Shown: positions 19,497-28,992, counted from the stretch's first letter. The stretch: 64,000 nt of DNA from Streptomyces nigrescens (GCA_024349765.1 AP026073.1:7378001-7442000); one strand, 5' to 3'. Notes: generated by a model not told the origin, from the sequence alone. A program made the numbers and translations.

Positions 19497-19967
19497 CTAC
19501 GCCTCGTCGTCGACCTCGACCTGGATCTCGACCTCGACCGGCGCGTCGAGCGGCAGCACCGCCACACCCACCGCGGAGCGGGCGTGCACGCCCTTGTCGC
19601 CGAGGATCTCGCCGAGCAGCTCGCTGGCGCCGTTGAGGACGCCCGGCTGGCCGGTGAAGTCCGGCGCGGAGGCCACGAAGCCGACGACCTTCACCACGCG
19701 CCGGATCTTGTCCAGGTCGCCGATGACGGACTTCACGGCGGCCAGCGCGTTGAGCGCACAGGTCGCGGCGAGCTGCTGGGCCTGCTCCGGGCTGACCTCG
19801 GCGCCCACCTTGCCGGTCGCCGGCAGCGCGCCGCCCACCATGGGCAGCTGGCCGGAGCTGAAGACGTACGAGCCGGAGCGCACCGCGGGCTGGTAGACGG
19901 CCAGCGGGGGCACGACGTCCGGCAGCTTCAGGCCGAGCTCCGCGATCTTGTCCTCCGCCGCGCTCAC
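19497..19967 (-). CDS. RidA/YjgF-family protein
   Basis: A 156-residue Rid-superfamily protein. The family deaminates reactive enamine/imine intermediates or has lost that activity. It has the conserved QPAVRSGSYVFSSGQLP start of the fold and a VGVAVLPLDAPVEVEI-type C-terminal strand. The usual catalytic Arg of the archetypal R(V) motif is not obvious, since VGVAVLP replaces the RxxV-x-VAxLP region, so imine deaminase activity is doubtful. GTG at 19967 overlaps the DUF4177 stop by four bases, with AGGAG inside that gene as ribosome site, so they are translationally coupled. Confidence 0.85.
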   Translation of the reverse strand: MSAAEDKIAELGLKLPDVVPPLAVYQPAVRSGSYVFSSGQLPMVGGALPATGKVGAEVSPEQAQQLAATCALNALAAVKSVIGDLDKIRRVVKVVGFVASAPDFTGQPGVLNGASELLGEILGDKGVHARSAVGVAVLPLDAPVEVEIQVEVDDEA

Positions 19968-20134
19968 GCCTTGTACTCCTGCTTCTCCCGCTTCATGTAG
20001 GCCACCAACTGCTCGGGGTTGTTCGGGCCCGGCACGACCTGGACCAGTTCCCAGCCGTCCTCGCCCCAGGTGTCCAGAATCTGCTTCGTCGCGTGCACCA
20101 GCAGCGGCACGGTCGAGTATTCCCACTTGGTCAT
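19964..20134 (-). CDS. Small DUF4177-type protein
   Basis: A 56-residue protein starting MTKWEYSTVPLLVH with the DGWELVQVVP motif of the DUF4177 family, followed by a Lys/Glu tail. Function is unknown; the family is a small beta-alpha fold often encoded beside other genes. It lies directly upstream of, and overlapping, ridA. Its start diverges from the arsA operon about 190 bases away, and this pairing next to ArsA-like ATPases is common in Streptomyces from memory. Confidence 0.85.
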   Translation of the reverse strand: MTKWEYSTVPLLVHATKQILDTWGEDGWELVQVVPGPNNPEQLVAYMKREKQEYKA

Positions 20135-20321
20135 GGGCCGAGCGTAATGCCTGTCCGGTGCGGCGGCGGACGCCGTCCACCGCGGGCCGCCCGGGCCCGG
20201 GCCGGCCCGTCCCCTACGGGACATCCCTGACCCGGCTCCGGGTCCGGCACGGACGGATCTCCGGGTCTTCCCAGGCGTATCCCGTGCGTAGCCGCGACGC
20301 GGACTGGTTAGGCTCCTTTGC

Positions 20322-21353
20322 GTGAGCAGGCTCCATGTCGTCAGCGGCAAGGGCGGCACCGGCAAGACCACGGTCGCCGCTGCCCTCGCCCTCGCCCTGG
20401 CCACCGAGGGGCGCCGTACCCTCCTGGTCGAGGTCGAGGGCCGGCAGGGCATTGCCCAGCTGTTCGAGACCGAAGCGCTTCCCTACGAGGAACGCAAGAT
20501 CGCGGTGGGCCCCGCATCAGAGGGTGCATCGCGCAGCGATTCCGTTCGGGGTGGTGGCGGGAGACGGGCGGGCGAGGTCCACGCCCTGGCCATCGATGCC
20601 GAACGCGCCCTTCTGGACTACCTCCAGATGTTCTACAAGCTCGGCAGCGCGGGCCGGGCCCTGAAGAAGCTCGGCGCGATCGACTTCGCCACGACCATCG
20701 CCCCGGGCCTGCGGGACGTCCTGCTGACCGGCAAGGCGTGCGAGGCGGTCCGCCGCAAGGACAAGCAGGGCAGGTTCGTCTACGACGCGGTGGTGATGGA
20801 CGCCCCGCCGACCGGCCGCATCACCCGCTTCCTGAACGTCAACGACGAGGTGGCCGGTCTCGCGAAGATCGGCCCGATCCACAATCAGGCGCAGGCCGTG
20901 ATGCGGGTCCTGAAGTCGCCGGAGACCGCGGTCCATCTGGTGACGCTCCTGGAGGAGATGCCCGTCCAGGAGACCGCGGACGGCGTCGCCGAGCTGCGCG
21001 CCGCCGGCCTCCCCGTCGGCGGCATCGTCATCAACATGACCCGTCCCGCGCTGCTGGACAACGGCGATCTCGACCTCCTCGCGGCCCGCGGGGCGCGTGC
21101 CGGCGTCGCCAAGGCGCTCTCGCAGGCCGGGCTGGGCGGAGCCCGCCGCGGCGGGCTGGCCGACCGGCTGATCGACCCCCTGCTGGAGCAGGCCCGCGAG
21201 CACGCCGAGCGGGTCGAGCTGGAGCGCGCCGAGTACGCCGAGCTGACCGCGATCGGCCTGCCCACCTACGAGTTGGAGCTGCTCCCCGAGGGAGTGGACC
21301 TCGCCGGGCTGTACCAACTGGCCAGAGACCTGCGGAAACAGGGGCCCATATGA
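20322..21353 (+). CDS. ArsA/Get3-like ATPase, first of a pair
   Basis: A 343-residue anion-transporting-ATPase-family protein. The deviant P-loop is VSGKGGTGKTTVAAALA at residues 7-23, and the switch region is MDAPPTGRITRF. It has one ATPase unit, whereas bacterial ArsA has two in one chain; here the second unit is the next gene. A short Gly/Arg-rich insert follows the KIAVGP strand at about residues 66-87. No ArsB pump is nearby, so arsenite export is unlikely; a Get3-like chaperone or cell-state role linked to neighbouring wblA is inferred. GTG start. Confidence 0.9.
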   Translation: MSRLHVVSGKGGTGKTTVAAALALALATEGRRTLLVEVEGRQGIAQLFETEALPYEERKIAVGPASEGASRSDSVRGGGGRRAGEVHALAIDAERALLDYLQMFYKLGSAGRALKKLGAIDFATTIAPGLRDVLLTGKACEAVRRKDKQGRFVYDAVVMDAPPTGRITRFLNVNDEVAGLAKIGPIHNQAQAVMRVLKSPETAVHLVTLLEEMPVQETADGVAELRAAGLPVGGIVINMTRPALLDNGDLDLLAARGARAGVAKALSQAGLGGARRGGLADRLIDPLLEQAREHAERVELERAEYAELTAIGLPTYELELLPEGVDLAGLYQLARDLRKQGPI

Positions 21354-22690
21354 CCTCCGACGACACGACGCTGGACGCCTCGGCCCCGCGGCTGGAGGTC
21401 GACGCGCTGCTCGACGACCCGCGCACCCGCATCGTCGTGTGCTGCGGTTCCGGCGGCGTCGGCAAGACCACCACCGCCGCTGCCCTGGGCGTGCGCGCCG
21501 CCGAGCGCGGCCGCAAGGTCGTGGTGCTGACCATCGACCCGGCCCGGCGGCTGGCGCAGTCGATGGGCATCTCCGAGCTCGACAACGTCCCCCGCCGGGT
21601 CAAGGGTGTGGACGAGGCCGCCGGCGGCGAACTGCACGCGATGATGCTGGACATGAAGCGCACCTTCGACGAGATCGTCGAGGGCCATGCGGACGCCGAC
21701 CGGGCCCGCGCGATCCTGGAGAACCCCTTCTACCAGTCCCTGTCGGCCGGCTTCGCGGGCACGCAGGAGTACATGGCCATGGAGAAGCTGGGCCAGCTCC
21801 GCGCGAGCGACGAATGGGACCTGATCGTCGTCGACACGCCCCCGAGCCGCTCCGCGCTGGACTTCCTGGACGCGCCCAAGCGCCTCGGCTCCTTCCTGGA
21901 CGGCAAGTTCATCCGGGTCCTGATGGCGCCCGCGAAGGTCGGCGGCCGGGCCGGCATGAAGTTCCTGAATGTCGGCATGTCGATGATGACCGGCACGCTC
22001 AGCAAGCTCATGGGCGGTCAACTCCTGCGCGACGTCCAGACGTTCGTGGCCGCCATGGACACCATGTTCGGCGGCTTCCGCACCCGCGCCGACGCCACGT
22101 ACCGCCTGCTGCAGGCCCCCGGTACGGCGTTCCTCGTGGTCGCCGCGCCGGAGCGGGACGCGCTGCGCGAGGCGGCGTACTTCGTCGAGCGGCTGGCCGC
22201 CGAGCAGATGCCGCTGGCCGGCCTGGTGCTCAACCGCGTGCACGGCAGCGGCGCCGCCCAACTCAGCGCCGAGCGGGCCCTGGCCGCCGCGGAGACCCTC
22301 GGCGAGGGCCTCACGGAGGAGGACGGCACCGGTGGCGTCCACACCGAAAATAATCTTGAACCAACCGGCATTGTGGATCTCGACGGCGGGAAGGATGCCT
22401 CCGGTACCGCTGGCGGCCTCTCCCCCGCCGCGGCGGACCCGGTAGCAGCACCCACCTCCGCCTCGGCGGCTCAACTGGCCGCCGGGCTCCTCCGTCTGCA
22501 CGCGGAACGTATGCAGGTCCTCGCGCGCGAACGACGCACCCGGGACCGCTTCACCGCACTCCATCCCGAGGTCCCGGTGACGGAGGTCGCCGCGCTGCCC
22601 GGCGACGTCCACGACCTCGCGGGCCTGCGCGCCATCGGCGACCGCCTGGCGCTGGACGGCACCACAACGGACCCCGACACCGACGACTGA
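21350..22690 (+). CDS. ArsA/Get3-like ATPase, second of a pair
   Basis: A 446-residue ArsA-family ATPase. The P-loop is CCGSGGVGKTTTAAALG near residues 31-47. LTIDPARRLAQSMG and DTPPSRSALDFLDAP match the A-loop and switch motifs of the ArsA/Get3 family. ATG at 21350 overlaps the stop of the first ATPase by four bases, so the two are probably made in equal amounts and may form a heterodimer. A linker at about residues 325-375 (Thr/Gly/Glu-rich) interrupts the C-terminal part. It is convergent with wblA. Confidence 0.9.
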   Translation: MTSDDTTLDASAPRLEVDALLDDPRTRIVVCCGSGGVGKTTTAAALGVRAAERGRKVVVLTIDPARRLAQSMGISELDNVPRRVKGVDEAAGGELHAMMLDMKRTFDEIVEGHADADRARAILENPFYQSLSAGFAGTQEYMAMEKLGQLRASDEWDLIVVDTPPSRSALDFLDAPKRLGSFLDGKFIRVLMAPAKVGGRAGMKFLNVGMSMMTGTLSKLMGGQLLRDVQTFVAAMDTMFGGFRTRADATYRLLQAPGTAFLVVAAPERDALREAAYFVERLAAEQMPLAGLVLNRVHGSGAAQLSAERALAAAETLGEGLTEEDGTGGVHTENNLEPTGIVDLDGGKDASGTAGGLSPAAADPVAAPTSASAAQLAAGLLRLHAERMQVLARERRTRDRFTALHPEVPVTEVAALPGDVHDLAGLRAIGDRLALDGTTTDPDTDD

Positions 22691-22836
22691 TCCGACGACC
22701 CAAGACCGCCGGCCGAACCGACGACTGAACCGCCGCCCGAACCACCGCCGACGCACGCGCCGGAAACACCGGGCACACCCGGGCCCAGCGCCCAACCGGC
22801 CCTGTTCCGCCGGCCGGTGCAATCCCGGCCGTCCGG

Positions 22837-23178
22837 CTATCCGACCGCGGCGTACTCGTCGAAGGTCTCGTCCTCACAGTCCATCGGCAGAATGCCGGTG
22901 CTGCGCTCGTATTCCGTGCGCGCCGTCTCCAAGAGGCGACGCCATGACGTCACGGTCGGGCGGCGACGCAGCAGCGCCCTCCGCTCCCGCTCGGTCATCC
23001 CGCCCCACACGCCGAATTCCACCCGATTGTCCAGGGCGTCGGCCAGGCATTCCGTACGCACCGGACATCCGGTGCACACCGCCTTGGCGCGATTCTGCGC
23101 CGCACCCTGAACGAACAGTTCGTCCGGATCGGTAGTGCGGCAGGCTGCCTGTGCACTCCAGTCGGTTACCCAGCTCAT
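22837..23178 (-). CDS. wblA: WhiB-like developmental regulator WblA
   Basis: A 113-residue WhiB-family protein. Four cysteines (AAC, then C-x2-C in VCTGCP, then TEC) bind a 4Fe-4S cluster, followed by the GVWGGMTERERR turn and a basic DNA-binding C-terminus. The start MSWVTDWSAQAAC and the long C-terminal extension match WblA rather than WhiB or WblC. In S. coelicolor WblA represses specialised metabolism and is needed for aerial hyphae to sporulate. ATG at 23178 is preferred over an upstream codon because GGGAGAGGA lies about 10 bases upstream. Confidence 0.94.
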   Translation of the reverse strand: MSWVTDWSAQAACRTTDPDELFVQGAAQNRAKAVCTGCPVRTECLADALDNRVEFGVWGGMTERERRALLRRRPTVTSWRRLLETARTEYERSTGILPMDCEDETFDEYAAVG

Positions 23179-23818
23179 GCTGGCGCCGTCCTCTCCCGAA
23201 TCGAGGCTCCCCCACGGCGGCAAACGGCATATTCACCGTTGCCAGTTGAGGACGTTACGGCGGGCGGACAGGGCGCAACACCCCCTTCGGGCCCAATCTT
23301 GAATGGCCCGAACGGACTATGCGTACGCGGCAGATCACCCAACGGAGTGACCGTGCGGCATACGTCACATAGCGCACAAGGCGGGACAGTTCGCCGCCCT
23401 GACACGGGGTTTCTGGGGGCACACGCGGACGCGTGGGGGCTCGGTCCGCGAGAGGTAGGGGTTGACGAACTGAGGCGTAACCATTCGGCTGTGGCAACTG
23501 AGTACAGGCTAAGCGAACAGGTGCGCCCCTGTCCGGCGAATGGGAACCTCGGCACCTCACGTGCGACGCGACCGCACCCGTACGGCCATCGAGGGATCAC
23601 ATCCGGCCGAGCACGGAGATCGGATCCGGCCGGATACGGAGATCGACTCGGGATGCCCCCGAGGTCACGCACGGCCCGGGGCGGAAAACCCGAGCGGGTC
23701 GCCGCCGAGGTCGTCGAGGTCACGGCCGCGCCGCCCGGAGGTCACCACCCGGTGTACGAACGGCCCCGCACCCCCCGCTCCGTCCGCACGTATGTGGCAA
23801 CGGATTAGGCTGCCTCCC
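23179..23818. other. Long divergent control region between wblA and a PBP gene
   Basis: The 640 bases between two divergent starts have no convincing gene. The frames crossing it lack ribosome sites and domain similarity. The lower local GC near 23,230-23,550 suits promoters. A GTGAC (23347-23351) and GTCAC (23364-23368) pair forms an inverted repeat with 12-base spacing. An unusually long wblA leader or multiple regulator sites are likely. No regulator is assigned here. Confidence 0.55.
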
Positions 23819-26014
23819 ATGGCTAAGAAGCGCGATGGCGGGGGTCTGTCCACGACGCAGCGGACCGCCAGGTTCCTCGGTGTCAGCGTCCTGGCCGGAG
23901 CGGTGCTCGCCGGTCTCGCGCTGCCGGCGGCCGGGGCGCTGGGCCTCGCCGCCAAGGGTTCGGTCGAGGGCTTCGACGAGATCCCGGCGAACCTCAAGAC
24001 GCCACCGCTCAGCCAGCGGACCACCATCCTGGACGCGGACGGCGGCGAGATCGCCAAGGTCTACTCCCGCGACCGCACGGTCGTGAGCCTCAAGAACATG
24101 TCGCCGTACATCCAGCAGGCGATCGTCGCCATCGAGGACGCCCGGTTCTACCAGCACGGCGCCATCGACGTGAAGGGCATCCTGCGGGCGCTCAACAAGA
24201 ACGCCCAGTCCGGCGGCGTCTCCCAGGGCGCGTCGACGCTGACCCAGCAGTACGTGAAGAACGTGTTCGTCGAGGAGGCCGGCGACGACCCGGACAAGGT
24301 CGCGCAGGCCACCCAGCAGACGATCGGCCGCAAGGTCAAGGAGCTCAAGTACGCGATCCAGATCGAGAAGGAGCTCGGCAAGCGCAAGATCCTGCAGAAC
24401 TACCTCAACATCACCTTCTTCGGCGAGCAGGCGTACGGCGTCGAGGCGGCCGCCCAGCGGTACTTCAGCAAGCACGCGAAGGATCTGAGCCTGGAGGAGT
24501 CGGCGCTGCTGGCCGGCATCGTCCAGTCGCCGAGCCGCTACGACCCGGTCAACGACCCGCAGGAGGCCACCCGGCGGCGCAACACCGTGCTGCAGCGGAT
24601 GGCCGATCTGAAGGACATCACCCAGGAGCAGGCCGACGCGGCCGCCAAGAAGCCGATCAAGCTGGCCATCAGCCGGCCCAAGAACGGCTGCATCACCGCC
24701 ACCGACGGCGCCGGCTTCTTCTGCGACTACATCCGCAAGGCCTTTCTCGGCGACAGAACCTTCGGCAAGACCCGCAAGGCCCGTCTGAAGCGCTGGGACC
24801 AGGGCGGCCTGACCATCCGCACCACCCTCGACCGGCAGACCCAGAAGTCGATCCAGGCCTCCATCGCCAAGCACGTCTACGAGGACGACCAGGTCGCCAC
24901 CGCCGCGACCATCGTGGAGCCGGGCACCGGCAAGATCCTCGGCATGGGCCAGTCGCGGCCGTACGGCTTCCGCGGGAACCAGACCATGATCAACCTCTCG
25001 GTCGACCACAACATGGGCGGCGGCGCCGGCTACCAGCCCGGTTCGACCTTCAAGCCGGTGATCGCGGCGGCCGCCCTGGAGCAGGGCACCAACCCCGAGC
25101 AGGAGTACCCCTCGCCGTACCGGATGCCGTACCCGAGCCCGGTGCAGACCTGTGACGGCGAGTGGCGCGGGAGCGGCGAGACGACGCAGAACGAGAACCG
25201 GAAGGAGGTCGGCCCGTACGCCATGAAGGAGGCGACCGCGAAGTCGGTCAACACCTACTTCGTACAGCTGATCAGCGACATCGGCATCTGCCCCGCGGTC
25301 AAGATGGCGCAGAAGATGGGCATCGAGCGGGCCGACGGCAAGCCCTTGCAGCAAGTTCCGTCGATGACGCTCGGTGTGCAGGAAATGTCTCCGCTGACCA
25401 TGGCAGCCGGTTACGCCGCCTTCGCCAACGGCGGCGAGTACTGCTCCCCGGTCGCCATCGAGTCCATCACCGACGCCCGCGGCCGGTCCCTGAAGGTCCC
25501 GCAGACCAGCTGCCGTACGGCGATGTCCAAGAAGACCGCGGACACGATCAACACCCTCCTCAAGGGCGTCGTCGAGGACGGCACCGGCAAGGAGGCCGGT
25601 CTCAGCGGCCGCGACAGCGCGGGCAAGACCGGCACCACCGACAGCCGCTACGCCGCCTGGTTCGTCGGCTACACCCCGAACGCGGCCGGCGCCGTCTGGG
25701 TGGGCGACCCCCAACACCAGCGCAAGATGTACAACATCACCATCGGCGGCGTCCCCCACGACAAGGTCTACGGCGCCGACACCCCCGGCCCCATCTGGCG
25801 CGACGCGATGACCGGCGCCCTGGCCGGCCGGCCCGCGCCGGCCCTGCCGACCGTCCCGATCGGCGACCCCGACAAGGACAAGGGCAAGGCGGGCGACGAC
25901 AAGGGCGGCAAGCACAAGCCAGGCCGCGGCCACGGCGGCGACAACAAGCCCGGCGGCGGCTGGCACCTCCCCGGCTGGCCCGACATCCTGGGCGGCGGCA
26001 ACGGCGGGTGGTGA
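23819..26014 (+). CDS. Class A penicillin-binding protein (glycosyltransferase-transpeptidase)
   Basis: A 731-residue bifunctional murein synthase. A short cytoplasmic N-terminus and a membrane helix at about 17-42 precede the GT51 domain, with the catalytic Glu in EDARFYQHGAID near residue 108. The transpeptidase domain has the active-site Ser in GSTFKPV near 408, SVN near 475 and KTGTTD near 602. It polymerises and crosslinks peptidoglycan outside the membrane. The C-terminal ~65 residues are a Lys/Gly/Asp/His/Pro-rich tail ending in Gly/Trp, perhaps a wall-binding or disordered segment. ATG at 23819 begins MAKKRDGGG. Location next to wblA suggests a role in hyphal development. Confidence 0.95.
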   Translation: MAKKRDGGGLSTTQRTARFLGVSVLAGAVLAGLALPAAGALGLAAKGSVEGFDEIPANLKTPPLSQRTTILDADGGEIAKVYSRDRTVVSLKNMSPYIQQAIVAIEDARFYQHGAIDVKGILRALNKNAQSGGVSQGASTLTQQYVKNVFVEEAGDDPDKVAQATQQTIGRKVKELKYAIQIEKELGKRKILQNYLNITFFGEQAYGVEAAAQRYFSKHAKDLSLEESALLAGIVQSPSRYDPVNDPQEATRRRNTVLQRMADLKDITQEQADAAAKKPIKLAISRPKNGCITATDGAGFFCDYIRKAFLGDRTFGKTRKARLKRWDQGGLTIRTTLDRQTQKSIQASIAKHVYEDDQVATAATIVEPGTGKILGMGQSRPYGFRGNQTMINLSVDHNMGGGAGYQPGSTFKPVIAAAALEQGTNPEQEYPSPYRMPYPSPVQTCDGEWRGSGETTQNENRKEVGPYAMKEATAKSVNTYFVQLISDIGICPAVKMAQKMGIERADGKPLQQVPSMTLGVQEMSPLTMAAGYAAFANGGEYCSPVAIESITDARGRSLKVPQTSCRTAMSKKTADTINTLLKGVVEDGTGKEAGLSGRDSAGKTGTTDSRYAAWFVGYTPNAAGAVWVGDPQHQRKMYNITIGGVPHDKVYGADTPGPIWRDAMTGALAGRPAPALPTVPIGDPDKDKGKAGDDKGGKHKPGRGHGGDNKPGGGWHLPGWPDILGGGNGGW

Positions 26015-26054
26015 CGGCCCGGTTGGCGCCCGCCTCCTGAGCCCGAAAGACACG

Positions 26055-26092
26055 CGAGGGGCCGTCCCAGCACCGGCTGGGGCGGCCCCTCG
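26055..26092 (+). terminator. Terminator after the class A PBP gene
   Basis: A 15-bp stem, cgaggggccgtccca (26055-26069) and tggggcggcccctcg (26078-26092), with one G-U pair and an 8-base loop, lies 40 bases after the stop codon. Confidence 0.75.
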
Positions 26093-26271
26093 TCCTCCAC
26101 CGCGGGCGTCCAGGACTTCCGCCCGTACGCCGCGCGAGGACCACCGTCCGTACGCCTGCGGTGAGGGCCTCCGTCCCGATGGCCTACGGGCAAGAGCCTC
26201 CGTCCGGCCGGCTCAGCGGGCCAGGACTTCCGTCTCCGCGGACGCTCAGGCGGCCAGGTCTCCGGCGGCGC

Positions 26272-26736
26272 TCAGCCGGCCAGCAGCTTCTTCACCATTC
26301 CGGCCACCCGGCCGCCCTCGGCGCGCCCGGCCACCTTCGGATTGACGATCTTCATGACCGCGCCCATCGCCTTCGGCCCCTCGGCGCCGCTGCCCTTGGC
26401 CTCCGCCACCGCCGCCGCGACCAGCGACTCCAGCTCCTCGTCGGTCAGCTGCCTGGGGAGGTAGTCGGCGAGCAGCTCGCCCTCGGCGCGCTCCCGCGCG
26501 GCCGACTCGCTCCGGCCGCCCTGGTCGAACGCCTCCGCGGCCTCCCGGCGCTTCTTCGCCTCCCGCGCGATGATCTTCTCGACCTCGCCGTCGGACAGCT
26601 CGCGCGCCTCCGTGCCCGCGACCTCTTCCTTCTGGATCGCGGTCAGCGTGAGACGGAGGGTGGAGGAACGCAGCTCGTCGCGCGCCTTGATCGCTTCGGT
26701 GAGGTCGTGCTGCAGCTTGGACTTGAGCGTGGTCAT
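26272..26736 (-). CDS. GatB/YqeY-domain protein
   Basis: A 154-residue YqeY-type protein, the stand-alone version of the tRNA-binding tail of GatB. It starts MTTLKSKLQHDL and contains the helical LSDGEVEKIIAREAKKRREA segment and the conserved MGAVMKIVNPKVAGRAEGG end. It probably binds tRNA or a ribonucleoprotein; its biochemical role is undefined. It diverges from the metallophosphoesterase gene and is convergent with the PBP gene. Confidence 0.92.
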   Translation of the reverse strand: MTTLKSKLQHDLTEAIKARDELRSSTLRLTLTAIQKEEVAGTEARELSDGEVEKIIAREAKKRREAAEAFDQGGRSESAARERAEGELLADYLPRQLTDEELESLVAAAVAEAKGSGAEGPKAMGAVMKIVNPKVAGRAEGGRVAGMVKKLLAG

Positions 26737-26953
26737 GCCGTCGAGTATGCCCCCACCCACCGACAACCGCCGCGCCTTTTCCCCGCGCCCGCCGCGAGCC
26801 CACGACCGCTGCCGGGCCCCGCCGGCCTGCCGGGCCCCCACCCCTACGCACCGGCGCCCGCCCGCGTCGGCACCTCCCGCGCCGACACCCGTCCGCGCCC
26901 CGCCCGTCCCTCCCGGTGTACCGACCCCTCGCCACTCTGCAACGATGGGAACC

Positions 26954-27880
26954 ATGCGCGCGCGATACGGAGTACCCCTGACCCTGACCGCAGTCGGCGC
27001 GGCCGGCCTCGCCTACGCCGCCGGCTACGAAGTCCGCTCCTTCCGCCTGAGGCGGGTCACGGTCCCCGTACTGCCGCGCGGTATGCGCCCGTTGCGCGTC
27101 CTTCAGGTGTCGGACATCCACATGGTCAGCGGCCAGCGCAAGAAGCAGCGCTGGCTGCAGTCGCTGGCCGGGCTCCGCCCCGACTTCGTCATCAACACGG
27201 GTGACAACCTCTCCGACACCGAGGGCGTCCCGGAGACCCTGGACGCGCTCGGCCCGCTGATGGAGTTCCCCGGTGCCTACGTCTTCGGCTCGAACGACTA
27301 CTACGGCCCCAAGCTCCGCAACCCGGCCCGCTACCTGATCGAGCGGGTCCAGGGCCGCCACGGCCTCAACGGCAACGCCCCCGTCGTGGGCGCCGTCCAC
27401 AACCCGTGGGAAGAACTGCGCGACGCCTTCGACGCGGCCGGCTGGGTGGGCCTGTCCAACACCCGCGGCCGCCTCAAGCTGGAGGGCGTCGAGATCGCCC
27501 TCACCGGCCTGGACGACCCGCACATCAAGCGCGACCGGTACGCCGAGGTGGCCGGCGGCCCCGAATCCGGCGCCGATCTCTCCCTCGCCGTCGTCCACGC
27601 CCCGTACCTGCGCTCCCTGGACGCCTTCGCCGCCGACGGCTACCCGCTGATCCTGGCCGGCCACACCCACGGCGGCCAGCTCTGCATCCCCTTCTACGGG
27701 GCGCTCGTCACCAACTGCGACATCGACACCGACCGGGTCAAGGGCCTCTCCACCCACACCGCCGCCGGCCGCACCTCCTACCTCCACGTCTCCGCCGGCT
27801 GCGGCACCAACCGCTACACCCCGGTCCGCTTCGCCTGCCCCCCGGAAGCAACCCTCCTCACCCTCACCGCCCGCGACTGA
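26954..27880 (+). CDS. Membrane-anchored metallophosphoesterase
   Basis: A 308-residue calcineurin-like phosphoesterase. The N-terminal hydrophobic segment at about 6-24 is a membrane anchor. The metal motifs are SDIH near residue 56, GDN near 82, GSND (in place of GNH/E) and GHTHGG near 238. The substrate in related YkuE-type proteins is proposed to be UDP-diacylglucosamine-like or other phosphoesters, but it is unknown here. ATG at 26954 begins MRARYGVPLTL. A strong terminator follows. Confidence 0.9.
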   Translation: MRARYGVPLTLTAVGAAGLAYAAGYEVRSFRLRRVTVPVLPRGMRPLRVLQVSDIHMVSGQRKKQRWLQSLAGLRPDFVINTGDNLSDTEGVPETLDALGPLMEFPGAYVFGSNDYYGPKLRNPARYLIERVQGRHGLNGNAPVVGAVHNPWEELRDAFDAAGWVGLSNTRGRLKLEGVEIALTGLDDPHIKRDRYAEVAGGPESGADLSLAVVHAPYLRSLDAFAADGYPLILAGHTHGGQLCIPFYGALVTNCDIDTDRVKGLSTHTAAGRTSYLHVSAGCGTNRYTPVRFACPPEATLLTLTARD

Positions 27881-27951
27881 GGCGTACGGCTGATCCGCTG
27901 CGGCTTCCCCGACTGACCGCCGGCGGGCCGCCGTACGGACGGACGGACCAC

Positions 27952-27988
27952 CGGGAGGGGACGGGGTGAACCGCCCCGTCCCCTCCCG
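27952..27988 (+). terminator. Terminator after the metallophosphoesterase gene
   Basis: A perfect 15-bp inverted repeat, cgggaggggacgggg (27952-27966) and ccccgtcccctcccg (27974-27988), with a 7-base loop. Confidence 0.8.
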
Positions 27989-28160
27989 ATGAGGAAACCG
28001 CCCGCCTCCCTCCAGGAGGAACCGCCCAGGGACCTCTCCAGCGAGACCCATCCGGAGTGCTCCCTCCAGGGGGAACCATCCGAAGGGCTTCCCTCCCAGT
28101 GCGCCAAACCGGCCGAAGGGCCCCCTCCTCCTTGCGGGCCCCTCCCCCTAACGTGGAGGA

Positions 28161-28889
28161 ATGTCCGACCCCAACCGGACCTCGCAGTCCACGCGCCACG
28201 CCACCGGTCCGGCCGGCGCCGCCGCCCGGACTCCCGCCGCGGCCGTCGCCCCCGCGACCCGCCACCCGCTGGCCGCCGTCTACCGCCTCCTGATCACCGC
28301 GGCCGCCCTGACCGGCCTGGTCCTGGCGGCCGTCGCCACCCCCGGCCCCACCCGCCTGCTCGCCTCCTTCACCGCACAGGCCAACCTCGCCGCCGCCCTG
28401 GTCTCCGCCGCCTCGGCCCACCGCGCCTGGACCGGCCGCCGCCCCCTGAGCCCCGGCCTCACCGGCGCCGTCCTCTCCTTCCTCACCCTCGCCGCCGTCC
28501 TCCACCACGCCCTCCCCGCCACCTCCACCACCGTCGTCACCCTCCCGAGCCCCACCCCCGGCACGCCCGCCCCCTCCCTCTCCCCCGTCCTCCTCACCAC
28601 GTTCACCCCGCTCGCCGCCCTCGCCGACTGGCTCCTGCTCACCACGCCCCGCGGCTTCCGCCCCCGCCACGCCTGGCAGTGGCCGGCGTACCCCCTCCTC
28701 TACCTCGCGGCCACCCTCGCCCTCCCCACCCCGGCCGGCACCCTCCCCGACAGCCTCACCACCACCCTCACCCTCGCCCTGGCGAGCTGCCTCCTCCCCG
28801 TGATCACCATCGCGATCGACCAGGTCAGGCCCTCCCCACGGCTCTCCAGGAACCGGATTTCGCCTACGGGGATCGGTCCGCTAAAGTAG
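28161..28889 (+). CDS. Pr6Pr-like six-helix membrane protein
   Basis: A 242-residue polytopic membrane protein with about six hydrophobic segments after a 40-residue Ala/Pro/Thr-rich cytoplasmic start. The pattern ([13 protein letters not shown], then VLHHALP, then LADWLLL) fits the actinobacterial Pr6Pr/FAR-17a-like membrane family of unknown function. GTGGAGGA lies directly before the ATG. The gene ends 13 bases before a tRNA gene. The coding sequence is extremely C-rich. Confidence 0.75.
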   Translation: MSDPNRTSQSTRHATGPAGAAARTPAAAVAPATRHPLAAVYRLLITAAALTGLVLAAVATPGPTRLLASFTAQANLAAALVSAASAHRAWTGRRPLSPGLTGAVLSFLTLAAVLHHALPATSTTVVTLPSPTPGTPAPSLSPVLLTTFTPLAALADWLLLTTPRGFRPRHAWQWPAYPLLYLAATLALPTPAGTLPDSLTTTLTLALASCLLPVITIAIDQVRPSPRLSRNRISPTGIGPLK

Positions 28890-28901
28890 AGCTCGTTGCT
28901 T

Positions 28902-28975
28902 CGGGGTGTAGCGCAGCTTGGCAGCGCGCTTCGTTCGGGACGAAGAGGTCGTGGGTTCAAATCCCGCCACCCCGA
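28902..28975 (+). tRNA. tRNA-Pro (anticodon CGG)
   Basis: The acceptor arms cggggtg (28902-28908) and caccccg (28968-28974) pair. The anticodon stem cttcg/cgaag encloses the loop ttcggga, giving CGG for proline codon CCG. The T-arm gtgggttcaaatcccgc is canonical. CCA is not encoded. A strong hairpin follows, and the following region is full of gene remnants. Confidence 0.95.
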
Positions 28976-28992
28976 CTGAAGGAACACAGGTC

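Noticed and set aside
23239-23808. Rightward 189-residue frame in the wblA-PBP gap
   Set aside because: There is no ribosome site, no domain and no codon bias, and it lies in a region that needs to hold two promoters.
28700-28987. Leftward 95-residue frame containing [18 protein letters not shown]
   Set aside because: It is the antisense translation of tRNA-Pro and of the adjacent membrane-protein gene, a common false annotation.
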